Positions 6,861 through 14,651 of a DNA stretch of 64,000 nucleotides are shown piece by piece. A program made the translations under genes and the position numbers. Under the pieces are notes generated by a model. That model saw only the letters and a list, made by a program, of their open reading frames with translations. It did not search any database and had not been told where the DNA came from. Every line of letters starts with the position of its first letter. The first letter of the stretch is position 1. This DNA comes from Gelidibacter gilvus (GTDB lineage: Bacteria > Bacteroidota > Bacteroidia > Flavobacteriales > Flavobacteriaceae), in NCBI RefSeq assembly GCF_004115975.1, contig NZ_SDDZ01000005.1, positions 124,001 to 188,000 of the forward strand. The letters run 5' to 3'.

Positions 6861-8270
6861 TTAGTTTCCGTTCGTGTCATTATAACCTAAAATATCAAGT
6901 AAGTCTTCACTTTTTTGTTGTTCTGCAAAGACTCTCGTGGTTAAATTACCGTTTTCATCTTTATCAATCAGGATATGTTTTGGCGAAGGTATTAAACAAT
7001 GTTGCAATCCACCAAATCCACCGATAGATTCCTGATAGGCACCTGTATTAAAAAACCCAAGATACAATGGTTTTTCCTTATTGTATTTAGGAAGGTAAAT
7101 GGCGTTCATATGCTGCTCACTGTTGTAATAATCATCACTATCGCAGGTCAATCCTCCTAGAAGCACTCGCTCATAAGTATCATGCCAACGATTGATTGGC
7201 AACATGACAAAACGTTTATTGATTGCCCATGTATCTGGAAGCGTTGTAATGAACGATGAATTGATCATGTTCCACTTCTCTCTGTCGTTCTGTTGTTTTT
7301 GGTAAAGCACTTCATAAATAGCACCACCACTCTCACCTACTGTAAAACTTCCAAACTCTGTAAAAATATTTGGCACTTCTACTTCTTCTTGTTCACAGAA
7401 CTCTTGGATTTGATTAATGATTTCGTCCACCATATATTCATAGTCAAAATCAAAAGCCAATGAGTTTTTTATTGGAAATCCGCCACCAATGTTCAAACTA
7501 TCCAACGACGGACAAATACGTTTCAAATTGGCATACACTTTCAAACATTTAGAAAACTCATTCCAGTAATAAGCATTATCACGGATACCTGTATTGATAA
7601 AAAAGTGCAACATTTTCAGTTTTATCTTTTTATTATCCTTGATCTGGTTTCTATAAAAAGGCAAAATGTTTTTGTACCCAATCCCCAAACGAGAGGTATA
7701 AAACTCAAATTTTGGCTCCTCCTCTGAAGCTATTCGGATACCTATATTGAACTTACCTTTGATTTCCTGAGACAGCAAATCAATTTCCTCATAGTTATCA
7801 ATAATAGGAATACAATTCTTATGACCGTTATTAATCAATCGCGCAAGATTTGTAACATATTGTGCACGCTTAAATCCGTTACTGATGACATAAGTTTTAT
7901 CGGTTATTTTACCATCAGCCTTCAGTTTTTCGACAATGTCAATGTCAAATGCCGAAGACGTTTCAATATGGATATCATTTTTTAAAGCTTCATCCAACAC
8001 ATGTTTAAAGTGGGAGCTTTTAGTGCAGTAACAATAATGGTACTTGCCTTTATATTTATGTTTCTTGATGGCTTTTGAAAACCAATCTTTGGCACGACCA
8101 ATATTATTTGATATTTGAGGGAGGTAGGTAAACTTTAAAGGGGTACCGTAATCTTCCACTAATTGCATCAAATCAATATCGTGAAATTGAAGGGTTTTGT
8201 CTTCCAGCTTAAATTCATCTTGTGGAAAATAAAAGGTTTGATTGATGAGATCAATATATTTTGTATTCAT
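6861..8270 (-). CDS. speA: Biosynthetic arginine decarboxylase, alanine-racemase fold
   Basis: A 469-residue PLP-dependent decarboxylase converting arginine to agmatine in the cytoplasm. The PLP lysine is probably Lys84 in YCYCTKSS. The barrel ends with the glycine-rich phosphate loop GGGFPI (about residue 265), and GLTCDSDD (about 375) matches the Cys-Asp substrate motif of fold-III decarboxylases. It is shorter than E. coli SpeA (about 650 residues) and is the compact form found in Bacteroidota. It is the first gene of the speA-speB-deoxyhypusine-synthase-like operon, with a 71-bp gap to speB. Diaminopimelate decarboxylase is a related alternative but is less likely next to agmatinase. Confidence 0.85.
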   Translation of the reverse strand: MNTKYIDLINQTFYFPQDEFKLEDKTLQFHDIDLMQLVEDYGTPLKFTYLPQISNNIGRAKDWFSKAIKKHKYKGKYHYCYCTKSSHFKHVLDEALKNDIHIETSSAFDIDIVEKLKADGKITDKTYVISNGFKRAQYVTNLARLINNGHKNCIPIIDNYEEIDLLSQEIKGKFNIGIRIASEEEPKFEFYTSRLGIGYKNILPFYRNQIKDNKKIKLKMLHFFINTGIRDNAYYWNEFSKCLKVYANLKRICPSLDSLNIGGGFPIKNSLAFDFDYEYMVDEIINQIQEFCEQEEVEVPNIFTEFGSFTVGESGGAIYEVLYQKQQNDREKWNMINSSFITTLPDTWAINKRFVMLPINRWHDTYERVLLGGLTCDSDDYYNSEQHMNAIYLPKYNKEKPLYLGFFNTGAYQESIGGFGGLQHCLIPSPKHILIDKDENGNLTTRVFAEQQKSEDLLDILGYNDTNGN

Positions 8271-8729
8271 TATGATTTATTAAGGTTTAAAATTCTGAAA
8301 AAAAATTTAATTAGAGTACTAAATTCCTGATAAATAATGAAAGTATCAAACTTGGATTTGTTGATGCGAAGGAACAGACACGATAACTAGGTGTTTCCAT
8401 TCAGATAATTTAGAAGTAAGCTTTAAAATTTGGCGACTTATCTGATAAGTTGCTTTTGAAAATGACTTCTTAAAATTCAAAAGCCCAAACATCGAAACAC
8501 GGTTCAAGGGTTCAGCTAAATAAAGTGCAAAAGAACTATAAAATTTTTACAAAACAAGGCGCAATTCATAAAAATATGAATAAGCACTTCATGTCCCTAA
8601 AATTTGTGACTTTTTTAAGATTATAAGAGCATTAAGCTCTAATTCATTGAAGTTAAAATTAAATCCCGATATCGCTATCGGGAGAAATTGAAAAGTTTGA
8701 ACATTTACCTTTTTACTTTGAATCATAAA
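8271..8729. other. Intergenic region upstream of speA
   Basis: About 460 bp of AT-rich DNA that must contain the speA promoter and the 3' end of the RluB-like operon. Two small hairpins are visible (8626-8640 and 8665-8682). I see no gene, tRNA or clear riboswitch. Confidence 0.6.
8665..8682. repeat. CCCGATA/TATCGGG hairpin repeat
   Basis: Arms CCCGATA (8665-8671) and TATCGGG (8676-8682) pair around four bases. A sister copy with a changed loop is at 14533-14548. It may act as the 3' hairpin of the RluB-like transcript. AGAGC/GCTCT at 8626-8640 forms a second small stem. Confidence 0.65.
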
Positions 8730-9641
8730 CTATGATAACATCTTCAGCGTATTGACTTCTTGCTCCGTAAGATGTTTCCAATGCCCACGGGGAATGTCTT
8801 TTTTTGTCAATCCTGCAATTGCCACACAATCAATTTTGACAATCTCATAATTTAGATAGTCAAAAATGGTGCGTATAATGCTACTTCCTGTATTTTTTAT
8901 TTTCAGACCGATTTGATTTTTCGATTCGCCAGCAACAAAGCTAATTTCCTCTACGGCAACCAATTTACCATCAATCTTTAACCCTTCTTCGATTTTTTTA
9001 AGGTCTTCAAACTTTAAATTCTTGTCCAATTCAATTTGAAACAATCGTGGAACACCGTTTTTGGAATTGGTAAACTTATCCATCAAAGCGTCATCATTTG
9101 TAAATAAGATCAATCCTAAAGAGTTTCTACCCAAACGACCAATCGGTTTAATGCGCGATGTTGTAGCATTTGCCACCAAATCCATTACTGTTCTACCTTT
9201 ACCTTCGCTTGTTGTAGTTGCAAACCCCTTTGGTTTATTAAGTAAAACGTAAGCCTTTTTCTCTGGGTTAATACGCGAACCGTCAAAACGGACATCATCT
9301 TCCAACTTGACCTTGTAGCCCATTTCGGTGATGATCTTTCCATTAACGGTCACACTGCCGGTGGCGATGTGCATATCAGCATCACGACGAGAACAAATAC
9401 CGGAATTGGCTATATATTTATTTAGCCTAATTTCATCTCTATTCGACTTTTTACTTGGACCCTTTTTTTCTGGAGTGGGTTTTGAAATGTCTTTAGTAAC
9501 TTTTCTCATTGGCGCATTTCCTCTTGAATAACTCTTACTTTTAGAGTCATCACGTCCTCTTGCTCCAGTTGGAGATCCGTTTTTATCCTGACCTCTTCCT
9601 GATGATTTTCCTTTTCCACTACTCCCTTGATGTCTACTCAT
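8730..9641 (-). CDS. RluB/RsuA-family pseudouridine synthase homologue lacking the catalytic Asp
   Basis: A 303-residue protein. Residues 1-68 are a low-complexity Gly/Ser/Lys/Arg-rich tail. An S4 RNA-binding domain follows at about 70-122 (IRLNKYIANSGICSRRDAD), then the RsuA/RluB domain with KPKGFATTTSEGKGRTVMDL and a final block ending near DIPRGHWKHLT. In active enzymes the motif is GRLD; here it reads GRLG at 168-171 (codon GGT instead of GAT), so the catalytic aspartate is missing. It may bind ribosomal RNA without modifying it, or be decaying, although the frame is intact. It is the last gene after the mevalonate/UbiA cluster. Confidence 0.85.
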   Translation of the reverse strand: MSRHQGSSGKGKSSGRGQDKNGSPTGARGRDDSKSKSYSRGNAPMRKVTKDISKPTPEKKGPSKKSNRDEIRLNKYIANSGICSRRDADMHIATGSVTVNGKIITEMGYKVKLEDDVRFDGSRINPEKKAYVLLNKPKGFATTTSEGKGRTVMDLVANATTSRIKPIGRLGRNSLGLILFTNDDALMDKFTNSKNGVPRLFQIELDKNLKFEDLKKIEEGLKIDGKLVAVEEISFVAGESKNQIGLKIKNTGSSIIRTIFDYLNYEIVKIDCVAIAGLTKKDIPRGHWKHLTEQEVNTLKMLS

Positions 9642-9708
9642 GACTTGAAATTTTACGCAAAGATACTTTATTATATAACGATTTAAGAGCTTTCAATTTA
9701 CGATTTTT

Positions 9709-10611
9709 CTAAATCCTATTCAGCACTACATCCACATTGATCAACACAATACAAAATACACCTGTCACAATGATAAATTTTAGAATGTTGTGCAAAATGA
9801 GATAATGTAATTTCGTTTTTGATTTCCACAACAATATAATAAACGCCAATAATAACAATGTACTAAAATAAAAGAAATAATTCATGTGACCAATATCAAA
9901 ATAGGCAATGAGCAAAAGCGTTGGAATTAATGTAAACAACGCCAAAGATGTCAGCATTGCTTTTGATACATGCTCTCCATAAACAACCGGAATGGTACGG
10001 TAATTTTGTGCCAGATCGCCTTTGATATTCTCCAAATCCTTAGTCAATTCTCGCATTGAAATAATTAAAAACAAAAACATCGCATGGAAAAATATGACAG
10101 TTTCAAAATTTCTATAATAAATGAAAATGGCAAAAAACGGGGTTATGGTTAAGACTGCAGAGGTAAGATTGCCAATAAATGGTAGTCTTTTTAATTTATG
10201 TGAATACAACCAGATTCCGAAAATATATAACGAAAAGAAAATGACCGTGTTAAATGACACGTAACTGGCCATTACCACTGCCAAGAAATTCAGAACGAAA
10301 TAGAAAGATAATTTTGTGTTCTGACTTACCAATCTGTCCAACATCGATTTATTGGGACGATTGATCAAATCTTTTTCTGAATCGTAAAAGTTGTTGATGA
10401 TATAACCTCCTGCAATGGTAAATGCAGATGACAGCACCAACATAAAAAGATTCAGATCGAGCACCACTTCGCGTAAGGGTCTATCAGGCGCCAAAATATA
10501 AATGGAAGCTAAATATTGAGCAAGGACAATAACCAGTATATTATAGCCCCTAATGACAGAAAACATGCTGAAAAACTTGAGCAAAAGGTGTTTTTGCTTT
10601 CTGGTTAACAT
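9709..10611 (-). CDS. UbiA-family prenyltransferase, geranylgeranylglycerol-phosphate-type
   Basis: A 300-residue polytopic membrane prenyltransferase with about eight or nine hydrophobic segments. The first Asp-rich motif is NNFYDSEKD (residues 73-81) and the second is the RELTKDLENIKGD region (about 187-199), both binding magnesium-prenyl diphosphate. It belongs to the UbiA branch annotated in Flavobacteriaceae as geranylgeranylglycerol-phosphate geranylgeranyltransferase. MenA, heme O synthase and other UbiA roles cannot be excluded. It lies 60 bp after mevalonate kinase on the same strand, linking it to isoprenoid supply. Confidence 0.75.
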   Translation of the reverse strand: MLTRKQKHLLLKFFSMFSVIRGYNILVIVLAQYLASIYILAPDRPLREVVLDLNLFMLVLSSAFTIAGGYIINNFYDSEKDLINRPNKSMLDRLVSQNTKLSFYFVLNFLAVVMASYVSFNTVIFFSLYIFGIWLYSHKLKRLPFIGNLTSAVLTITPFFAIFIYYRNFETVIFFHAMFLFLIISMRELTKDLENIKGDLAQNYRTIPVVYGEHVSKAMLTSLALFTLIPTLLLIAYFDIGHMNYFFYFSTLLLLAFIILLWKSKTKLHYLILHNILKFIIVTGVFCIVLINVDVVLNRI

Positions 10612-10671
10612 AAAAACAGGGTTAAAGCATTTCGACTAAAACGGCACCAGAAGTCTTGGAGAAACATTGGT

Positions 10672-11607
10672 CTAAAAATTATAAACCACTTCTAGCTTGT
10701 AATCTTTAAGAGACTGTCTCGCTTTTTCGATATCTTCCGTAAATCCTAAGATATAACCGCCCCCACCTGAGCCACATAGTTTAAGATAATAATCGTTGGT
10801 GTCGAGACCGTTTTTCCAAAGTGCATGGAATTGTTGCGGAATCATTGGCTTGAAATGATTCAAGGCTACTTTTGATAGTTTTTTTGTATTGAGAAACAAT
10901 GATTTGAAATCGCCCTTTAAAAAATCATCCACACAAGCATCGGTATGCTTAATAAACTGATTTTTAAGCATTCTTCTAAAACCTTCCTGTTTCATGTTTT
11001 CCATGAAAATACTGACCATTGGCGCAGTTTCTCCAATCATGCCACTATCCAATAAAAACACGGCGCCTTTTCCGTCACTTTTTTGCGAAGGAATCCCGGT
11101 AGCCTCAATATTATCTTTTGAATTGATCAAAATAGGAATGCTCAAATAACTATTTAACGGATCCAAACCAGAAGATTTTCCGTGGAAGAATGACTCCATT
11201 TCAGAAAATATAGTTTTAAGAACCAATAGCTTTTCACGCGTCAAATTCTCTAAAACGGTAATTTTTTCTTGTGCATATTTATCATAAACAGCAGCTACCA
11301 AAGCACCACTACTCCCAACGCCGTACCCTTGTGGTATTGAAGAATCAAAATACATTCCTTCATTGACATCACGTTCCAGAGTTTCCAAATCAAAAGTCAC
11401 CAATTCAGGACTGATGCCTTTAAGATACTCAACAAATCTCTTTAAATTATTGTTGGATTTTATGGCAATTTCAGAGTCAAGTCCGTCAGATTTTAACGCA
11501 CCGTTATAAAAATTGTATGGAATGGATAAACCTTTGGAATCTTTAATGATACCATACTCGCCAAAAAGCAGGATTTTAGAGTAAAATAGAGGTCCTTTCA
11601 TCTTCAT
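10672..11607 (-). CDS. GHMP-family mevalonate kinase
   Basis: A 311-residue GHMP kinase, probably phosphorylating mevalonate. Motif 1 is LFGEYGIIKDSKGLSIPY (about residues 14-31). The ATP loop is PQGYGVGSSGAL (about 91-102) and motif 3 is KLCGSGGGGYILGF (about 281-294). The length and a HGKSSGLDP segment (about 143) fit mevalonate kinase. Phosphomevalonate kinase is a possible alternative, since the two are hard to separate by eye. Its neighbours, mevalonate diphosphate decarboxylase upstream and a UbiA prenyltransferase downstream, support the pathway assignment. Confidence 0.8.
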   Translation of the reverse strand: MKMKGPLFYSKILLFGEYGIIKDSKGLSIPYNFYNGALKSDGLDSEIAIKSNNNLKRFVEYLKGISPELVTFDLETLERDVNEGMYFDSSIPQGYGVGSSGALVAAVYDKYAQEKITVLENLTREKLLVLKTIFSEMESFFHGKSSGLDPLNSYLSIPILINSKDNIEATGIPSQKSDGKGAVFLLDSGMIGETAPMVSIFMENMKQEGFRRMLKNQFIKHTDACVDDFLKGDFKSLFLNTKKLSKVALNHFKPMIPQQFHALWKNGLDTNDYYLKLCGSGGGGYILGFTEDIEKARQSLKDYKLEVVYNF

Positions 11608-11639
11608 TTAATGAAAAATTAATAATGCAAAGTTAAGAA

Positions 11640-11987
11640 TTATTCTTTAGATGTTTTCACTATACTTACTAATAGTCGTAACATTTCCTGCGCTTTAGGC
11701 TTATATGCTTTAAATTGATCTGCATCTAAGAACTCTGTCGCGTGCAATAAATCCAGCCAATAGTCGGTTTCATTGGCCTCTTTAAGACTGATTGACATTT
11801 TATTAGTAAAATCTGCCCGGCTTTGAGCAAATTCAGCTTCCCTAACATTAGCGCCTATTGAAGTTCCCGATTTCAATAGTTGTCTTGACATGACATATTC
11901 TTTTTTATTGTTCGATAAATCTTTATAAAGATTTACAATGTCAACGGCAAATTTAAAGCTCTTGTCTTTAATAATGTTTGATTTCAT
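11640..11987 (-). CDS. Four-helix bundle protein (23S rRNA intervening-sequence protein family)
   Basis: A 115-residue, mostly helical protein of the family first seen encoded in 23S rRNA intervening sequences. Typical features are KSFKFAVDIVNLYKDL near the start, the central QLLKSGTSIGANVREAEFAQSRADF and the segment KEANETDYWLDLL. It probably forms a pentameric helical bundle; its function is unknown. Here it stands between two mevalonate-pathway genes on the same strand, 66 bp from mvaD and 32 bp from mevalonate kinase, so it is probably co-transcribed and looks inserted. No rRNA sequence is nearby. Confidence 0.85.
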   Translation of the reverse strand: MKSNIIKDKSFKFAVDIVNLYKDLSNNKKEYVMSRQLLKSGTSIGANVREAEFAQSRADFTNKMSISLKEANETDYWLDLLHATEFLDADQFKAYKPKAQEMLRLLVSIVKTSKE

Positions 11988-12053
11988 TGTTAGAGATTTA
12001 GTGATTAGTGCTAACCAATATACTCAATTCCCTCTTACATTATTAATTATAAA

Positions 12054-13172
12054 CTATTCATTTTTAATTAATTCTGCCCCGAAACCAATTTGATCGCAAA
12101 TATAATGCCAGTTTTGGCAATAGGCAACCAACTCGCTCTGAATAAATTGCAGGATTTCTTGACTTTCACTTTTCGGATAAAGCACATGCACATTGGCTCC
12201 TGCATCCAGTGTAAAACTGATATGCAAACCTGTTTCCTCTCTGAAACCCCATATTTTATTGATAATCTCCAAGGTATTAGGCTTCATCAAGATAAAATAA
12301 GGCATACTGGTCAGCATCATCGCGTGCAAAGTCAAAGCTTCACTTTCAACCAAAGCATTAAACGCCTTCAAATCTCCCGACTCCAAAATTCCCTTAAGAT
12401 CTTCAAGATTTTGATGGGCTTGTTCAAATCTATTTTGCGCGTACGGATGGTTGTGCATTAAATTATGGCCAACTGTACTACTTACTTGCTTTTCTCCTTT
12501 ATCGACCAACAAAATAGTATCCTGGTATTCCTTGAAGTTTTCGTGGACTTTATACGGATATTTTATCCCGAATAAATCCGTACTGCCTTCAATAGATTTG
12601 GTTTCCCCCCATACAATCAAATCGCCTTCAATACTTCTACACGCACTTCCTGATCCCAAACGCGCCAAAAAAGATGCTTTTCGATTAAAATATGTTTTAT
12701 CAAAATCCTCTTCCACGGCACCTACGATCACATCAGATTTTATCAGTTGTTTTTCAACATTCATTAAACACAAAGCCAAAGCGCTCATGCCACTTGCCGA
12801 AGAGGCAATTCCTGAACTGTGCGGAAATGTGTTTTCTGTTTTTATTATAAATCGGTACTGTTTTAAAAACGGCAGATATACTTCAACCCTCTCAAAAAAA
12901 GTATGGATTTTAGGTTTGAAATCGTCTTTCTTATCACCATCCAAATACACTTCAAATTCAAAACTGCCATGATCTTCTTTTTTAGAAAACTCGAGTGTCG
13001 TAATCGTTTTGCAATGATTCAATGTAAAACTAATGGAAGGATTTTCCGGAATTTGATCCTTTTTCTTTCCCCAATATTTCACCAAAGCGATATTGCTTGG
13101 AGATTCCCAAGTAACACTACCTTTTTCTACATTGGTGTCGTATATATTTGGTATGAAATCGTGTTCAGTCAT
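12054..13172 (-). CDS. mvaD: Diphosphomevalonate decarboxylase
   Basis: A 372-residue GHMP-family enzyme that decarboxylates mevalonate diphosphate to isopentenyl diphosphate with ATP. The diagnostic N-terminal segment SPSNIALVKYWGKKK is at about residues 25-38. The phosphate loop HSSGIASSASGMSALA is at about 117-132, and SGSACRSIEGDLIVWG (about 174-189) carries the Ser/Arg motif of this decarboxylase. The catalytic Asp is probably in SFTLDAGANVHVLY (about 325). Length is typical. It heads the run mvaD, four-helix protein, mevalonate kinase, UbiA, RluB-like. Confidence 0.92.
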   Translation of the reverse strand: MTEHDFIPNIYDTNVEKGSVTWESPSNIALVKYWGKKKDQIPENPSISFTLNHCKTITTLEFSKKEDHGSFEFEVYLDGDKKDDFKPKIHTFFERVEVYLPFLKQYRFIIKTENTFPHSSGIASSASGMSALALCLMNVEKQLIKSDVIVGAVEEDFDKTYFNRKASFLARLGSGSACRSIEGDLIVWGETKSIEGSTDLFGIKYPYKVHENFKEYQDTILLVDKGEKQVSSTVGHNLMHNHPYAQNRFEQAHQNLEDLKGILESGDLKAFNALVESEALTLHAMMLTSMPYFILMKPNTLEIINKIWGFREETGLHISFTLDAGANVHVLYPKSESQEILQFIQSELVAYCQNWHYICDQIGFGAELIKNE

Positions 13173-13249
13173 GTGTTTTTATCTTATGATACAAGCTATC
13201 CAAAAAGACAGATTTTAAATTTAAATTAAAAGCTGCAAAAATAGGAAAT

Positions 13250-13794
13250 CTAACGGTCTTTTTCGTCAGTCGCTGACATTGCTATCAATTTAACCATGGT
13301 ATTATGGTTTCTTGCAGTTCCTGTTACTTTCAGTTTTCGTTCGAAAGCATTCCAATTGAATTTTGCCTGACCATACCCCGATGCGCTGTAAAAATAAAGA
13401 CACTCCTTTTTTATGACGAATTCTTCATTTTCATAGGTTATTTTGGATACTTCTTTAACCAATTCTATTGAAGGCATCTTATAAATTTTATGAAATAACT
13501 CTTTTCCTTTCTTTCATTTGAAAATGGACAGGCAGAAAAAATGCTTTGGATTTCGTCTCCCATTTTTACAATTACCGAAACTTCAAATCCGAAATGCAAA
13601 TGGATGGCCTTTTGTATTTTATCTTCGATCATCCTGGCATCATCTATCGCATCGAAAATGACATTCCCACTTTGGATGTAGGTCTGCACGTTCTGGAGTC
13701 CTTCTTTGGTCAAGAGTTGGCGCAACTCCGCCATAGGGACTTTTTTATGTCCGCCTACGTTAATGCCTTTTAACAATGCGATGAATTTTGACAT
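13250..13794 (-). pseudogene. DUF1697-family gene split by a frameshift
   Basis: The frame from 13794 gives 109 residues matching the N-terminal two thirds of DUF1697 (MSKFIALLKGINVGGHKKVPMAELRQLL, then YIQSGNVIF and PFSNERKEKSYF). It then runs into an unrelated tail (IKFIRCLQ) and a stop at 13465. The missing C-terminal third is in another frame at 13250-13477 (SKITYENEEFVIKKECLYFYSASGYGQAKFN... ERKLKVTGTARNHNTMVKLIAMS). Both parts are well preserved, so a single-base indel near 13480-13500, in the run ATAAAATTTAT, is recent or is an assembly error. DUF1697 function is unknown. Confidence 0.85.
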
Positions 13795-13796
13795 GA

Positions 13797-14069
13797 TTAA
13801 AAGTCTTGATTTTTATTGAGAAATCGATACACCAAGACACCATAAGGTTTTGGAATATAATGAATAGAATAATTAAACTGATCCAAGGACACTATCCTGA
13901 TATCTCTATATCTTTCCTGAAAGGCATACGGAAATTGTAGCAGTAGTTCTAATTGCTTATCTATATCTCCCCAAAAAGCGTCCTCTTTCCCTAAAAACTC
14001 CATGAAATATTTAGCCTTATGAAGCTCGATTCTGGCTTCTTCAGAAAACCTCACTTCTTTAACGCCCAT
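13797..14069 (-). CDS. RelE/ParE-superfamily toxin
   Basis: A 90-residue protein beginning VKEVRFSEEARIELHKAKYFME, the usual ParE/RelE start (strand, then helix with an Ala-Glu pattern). It ends with paired strands IRIVSLDQFNYSIHYIPKPYGVLVYRFLNKNQ, the C-terminal sheet of the fold. It probably poisons either DNA gyrase (ParE) or ribosome-bound mRNA (RelE); sequence alone does not decide. It overlaps the antitoxin gene by 11 bp and ends 2 bp before the DUF1697 start, so all could share a transcript. Confidence 0.8.
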   Translation of the reverse strand: MGVKEVRFSEEARIELHKAKYFMEFLGKEDAFWGDIDKQLELLLQFPYAFQERYRDIRIVSLDQFNYSIHYIPKPYGVLVYRFLNKNQDF

Positions 14070-14304
14070 ACCGCGCTTTTATCTGGTCCCAAGTATATGT
14101 TTTCAATTCTCCTTTTTCATCCCTTTGAATCATATCATCCATCATCTTTTTATACTCTTCAGACGGTTCACTATAACGTATGGCAGTATCTTCTAAGGTA
14201 AATTCAATGTAGTTTTTCAAAGAACGCTTTTGAAGTTTCGCCTGTTTCTCCAAGATCTCAATGATCTTATTGTCTAATTCGATCAGCTTTTTTGTCTTGC
14301 CCAT
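14059..14304 (-). CDS. Antitoxin partner of the ParE/RelE-type toxin
   Basis: An 81-residue basic and helical protein. Residues 1-45 (KKLIELDNKIIEILEKQAKLQKRSLKNYIEFTLEDTA) look like a ribbon-helix-helix DNA-binding segment, with a short strand followed by two helices and the typical K-x-x-x-Y-I-E turn. Residues 46-81 form an extended toxin-binding tail (EEYKKMMDDMIQRDEKGELKTYTWDQIKARYG). It is the first gene of the pair, as usual for type II systems, and should repress the operon through the palindromic AT-rich site just upstream. Confidence 0.75.
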   Translation of the reverse strand: MGKTKKLIELDNKIIEILEKQAKLQKRSLKNYIEFTLEDTAIRYSEPSEEYKKMMDDMIQRDEKGELKTYTWDQIKARYGR

Positions 14305-14305
14305 G

Positions 14306-14341
14306 ATATATAGATTTTATATATCTAATATATATAAAATA
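14306..14341. promoter_or_regulatory. Probable operator/promoter of the toxin-antitoxin operon
   Basis: Immediately upstream of the antitoxin start lies an extremely AT-rich inverted array in which TAGAT is answered by ATCTA and then TATATATAAAATA. This is the position and symmetry expected for autorepression by a ribbon-helix-helix antitoxin. The exact half-sites are inferred. Confidence 0.45.
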
Positions 14342-14651
14342 TTAATATCAGGTTCAAATATTTAAGACAATTATCAAACTGACACTTCTAAATGCTGCCG
14401 AAACCTAAAACAGAACCTGAGACTTTTGAAGAATTCAAAACTATCATTTTCGAAATAAAATCATACAAACCGAAAGTCTGCTATGTGAAATAACCGGTAA
14501 AGGCTAACAGAAAACACAGTGTTATTCGTGTTCCCGATAGCCATCGGGACGTGGCTAAAACATTTATCTAGAATAAATTTACTGCTAAGAAATTGAAGAG
14601 TTTTAGCGTTTAACTAGACAATAAAACCAAATGTTCTTCCAATATTCCGTT
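14342..14651. other. Intergenic region with a hairpin repeat and one tiny open frame
   Basis: Contains the CCCGAT/ATCGGG hairpin at 14533-14548. A 33-codon plus-strand frame (14392-14493, MLPKPKTEPETFEEF start) has a plausible composition but no recognised relatives or promoter, so I do not call it a gene. It may be a remnant. The rest is featureless AT-rich sequence. Confidence 0.5.
14533..14548. repeat. CCCGAT/ATCGGG hairpin repeat
   Basis: CCCGAT (14533-14538) and ATCGGG (14543-14548) around AGCC; same family as 8665-8682. This type of short inverted repeat is frequent between genes in Bacteroidota. Confidence 0.7.

Noticed and set aside
11640-11987. An rRNA intervening sequence suggested by the four-helix protein
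   Set aside because: No 23S rRNA sequence flanks the gene; it lies between protein-coding genes.
14392-14493. A 33-codon plus-strand open frame
   Set aside because: Too short, no relatives recognised and no clear promoter; noted only as a possible remnant.
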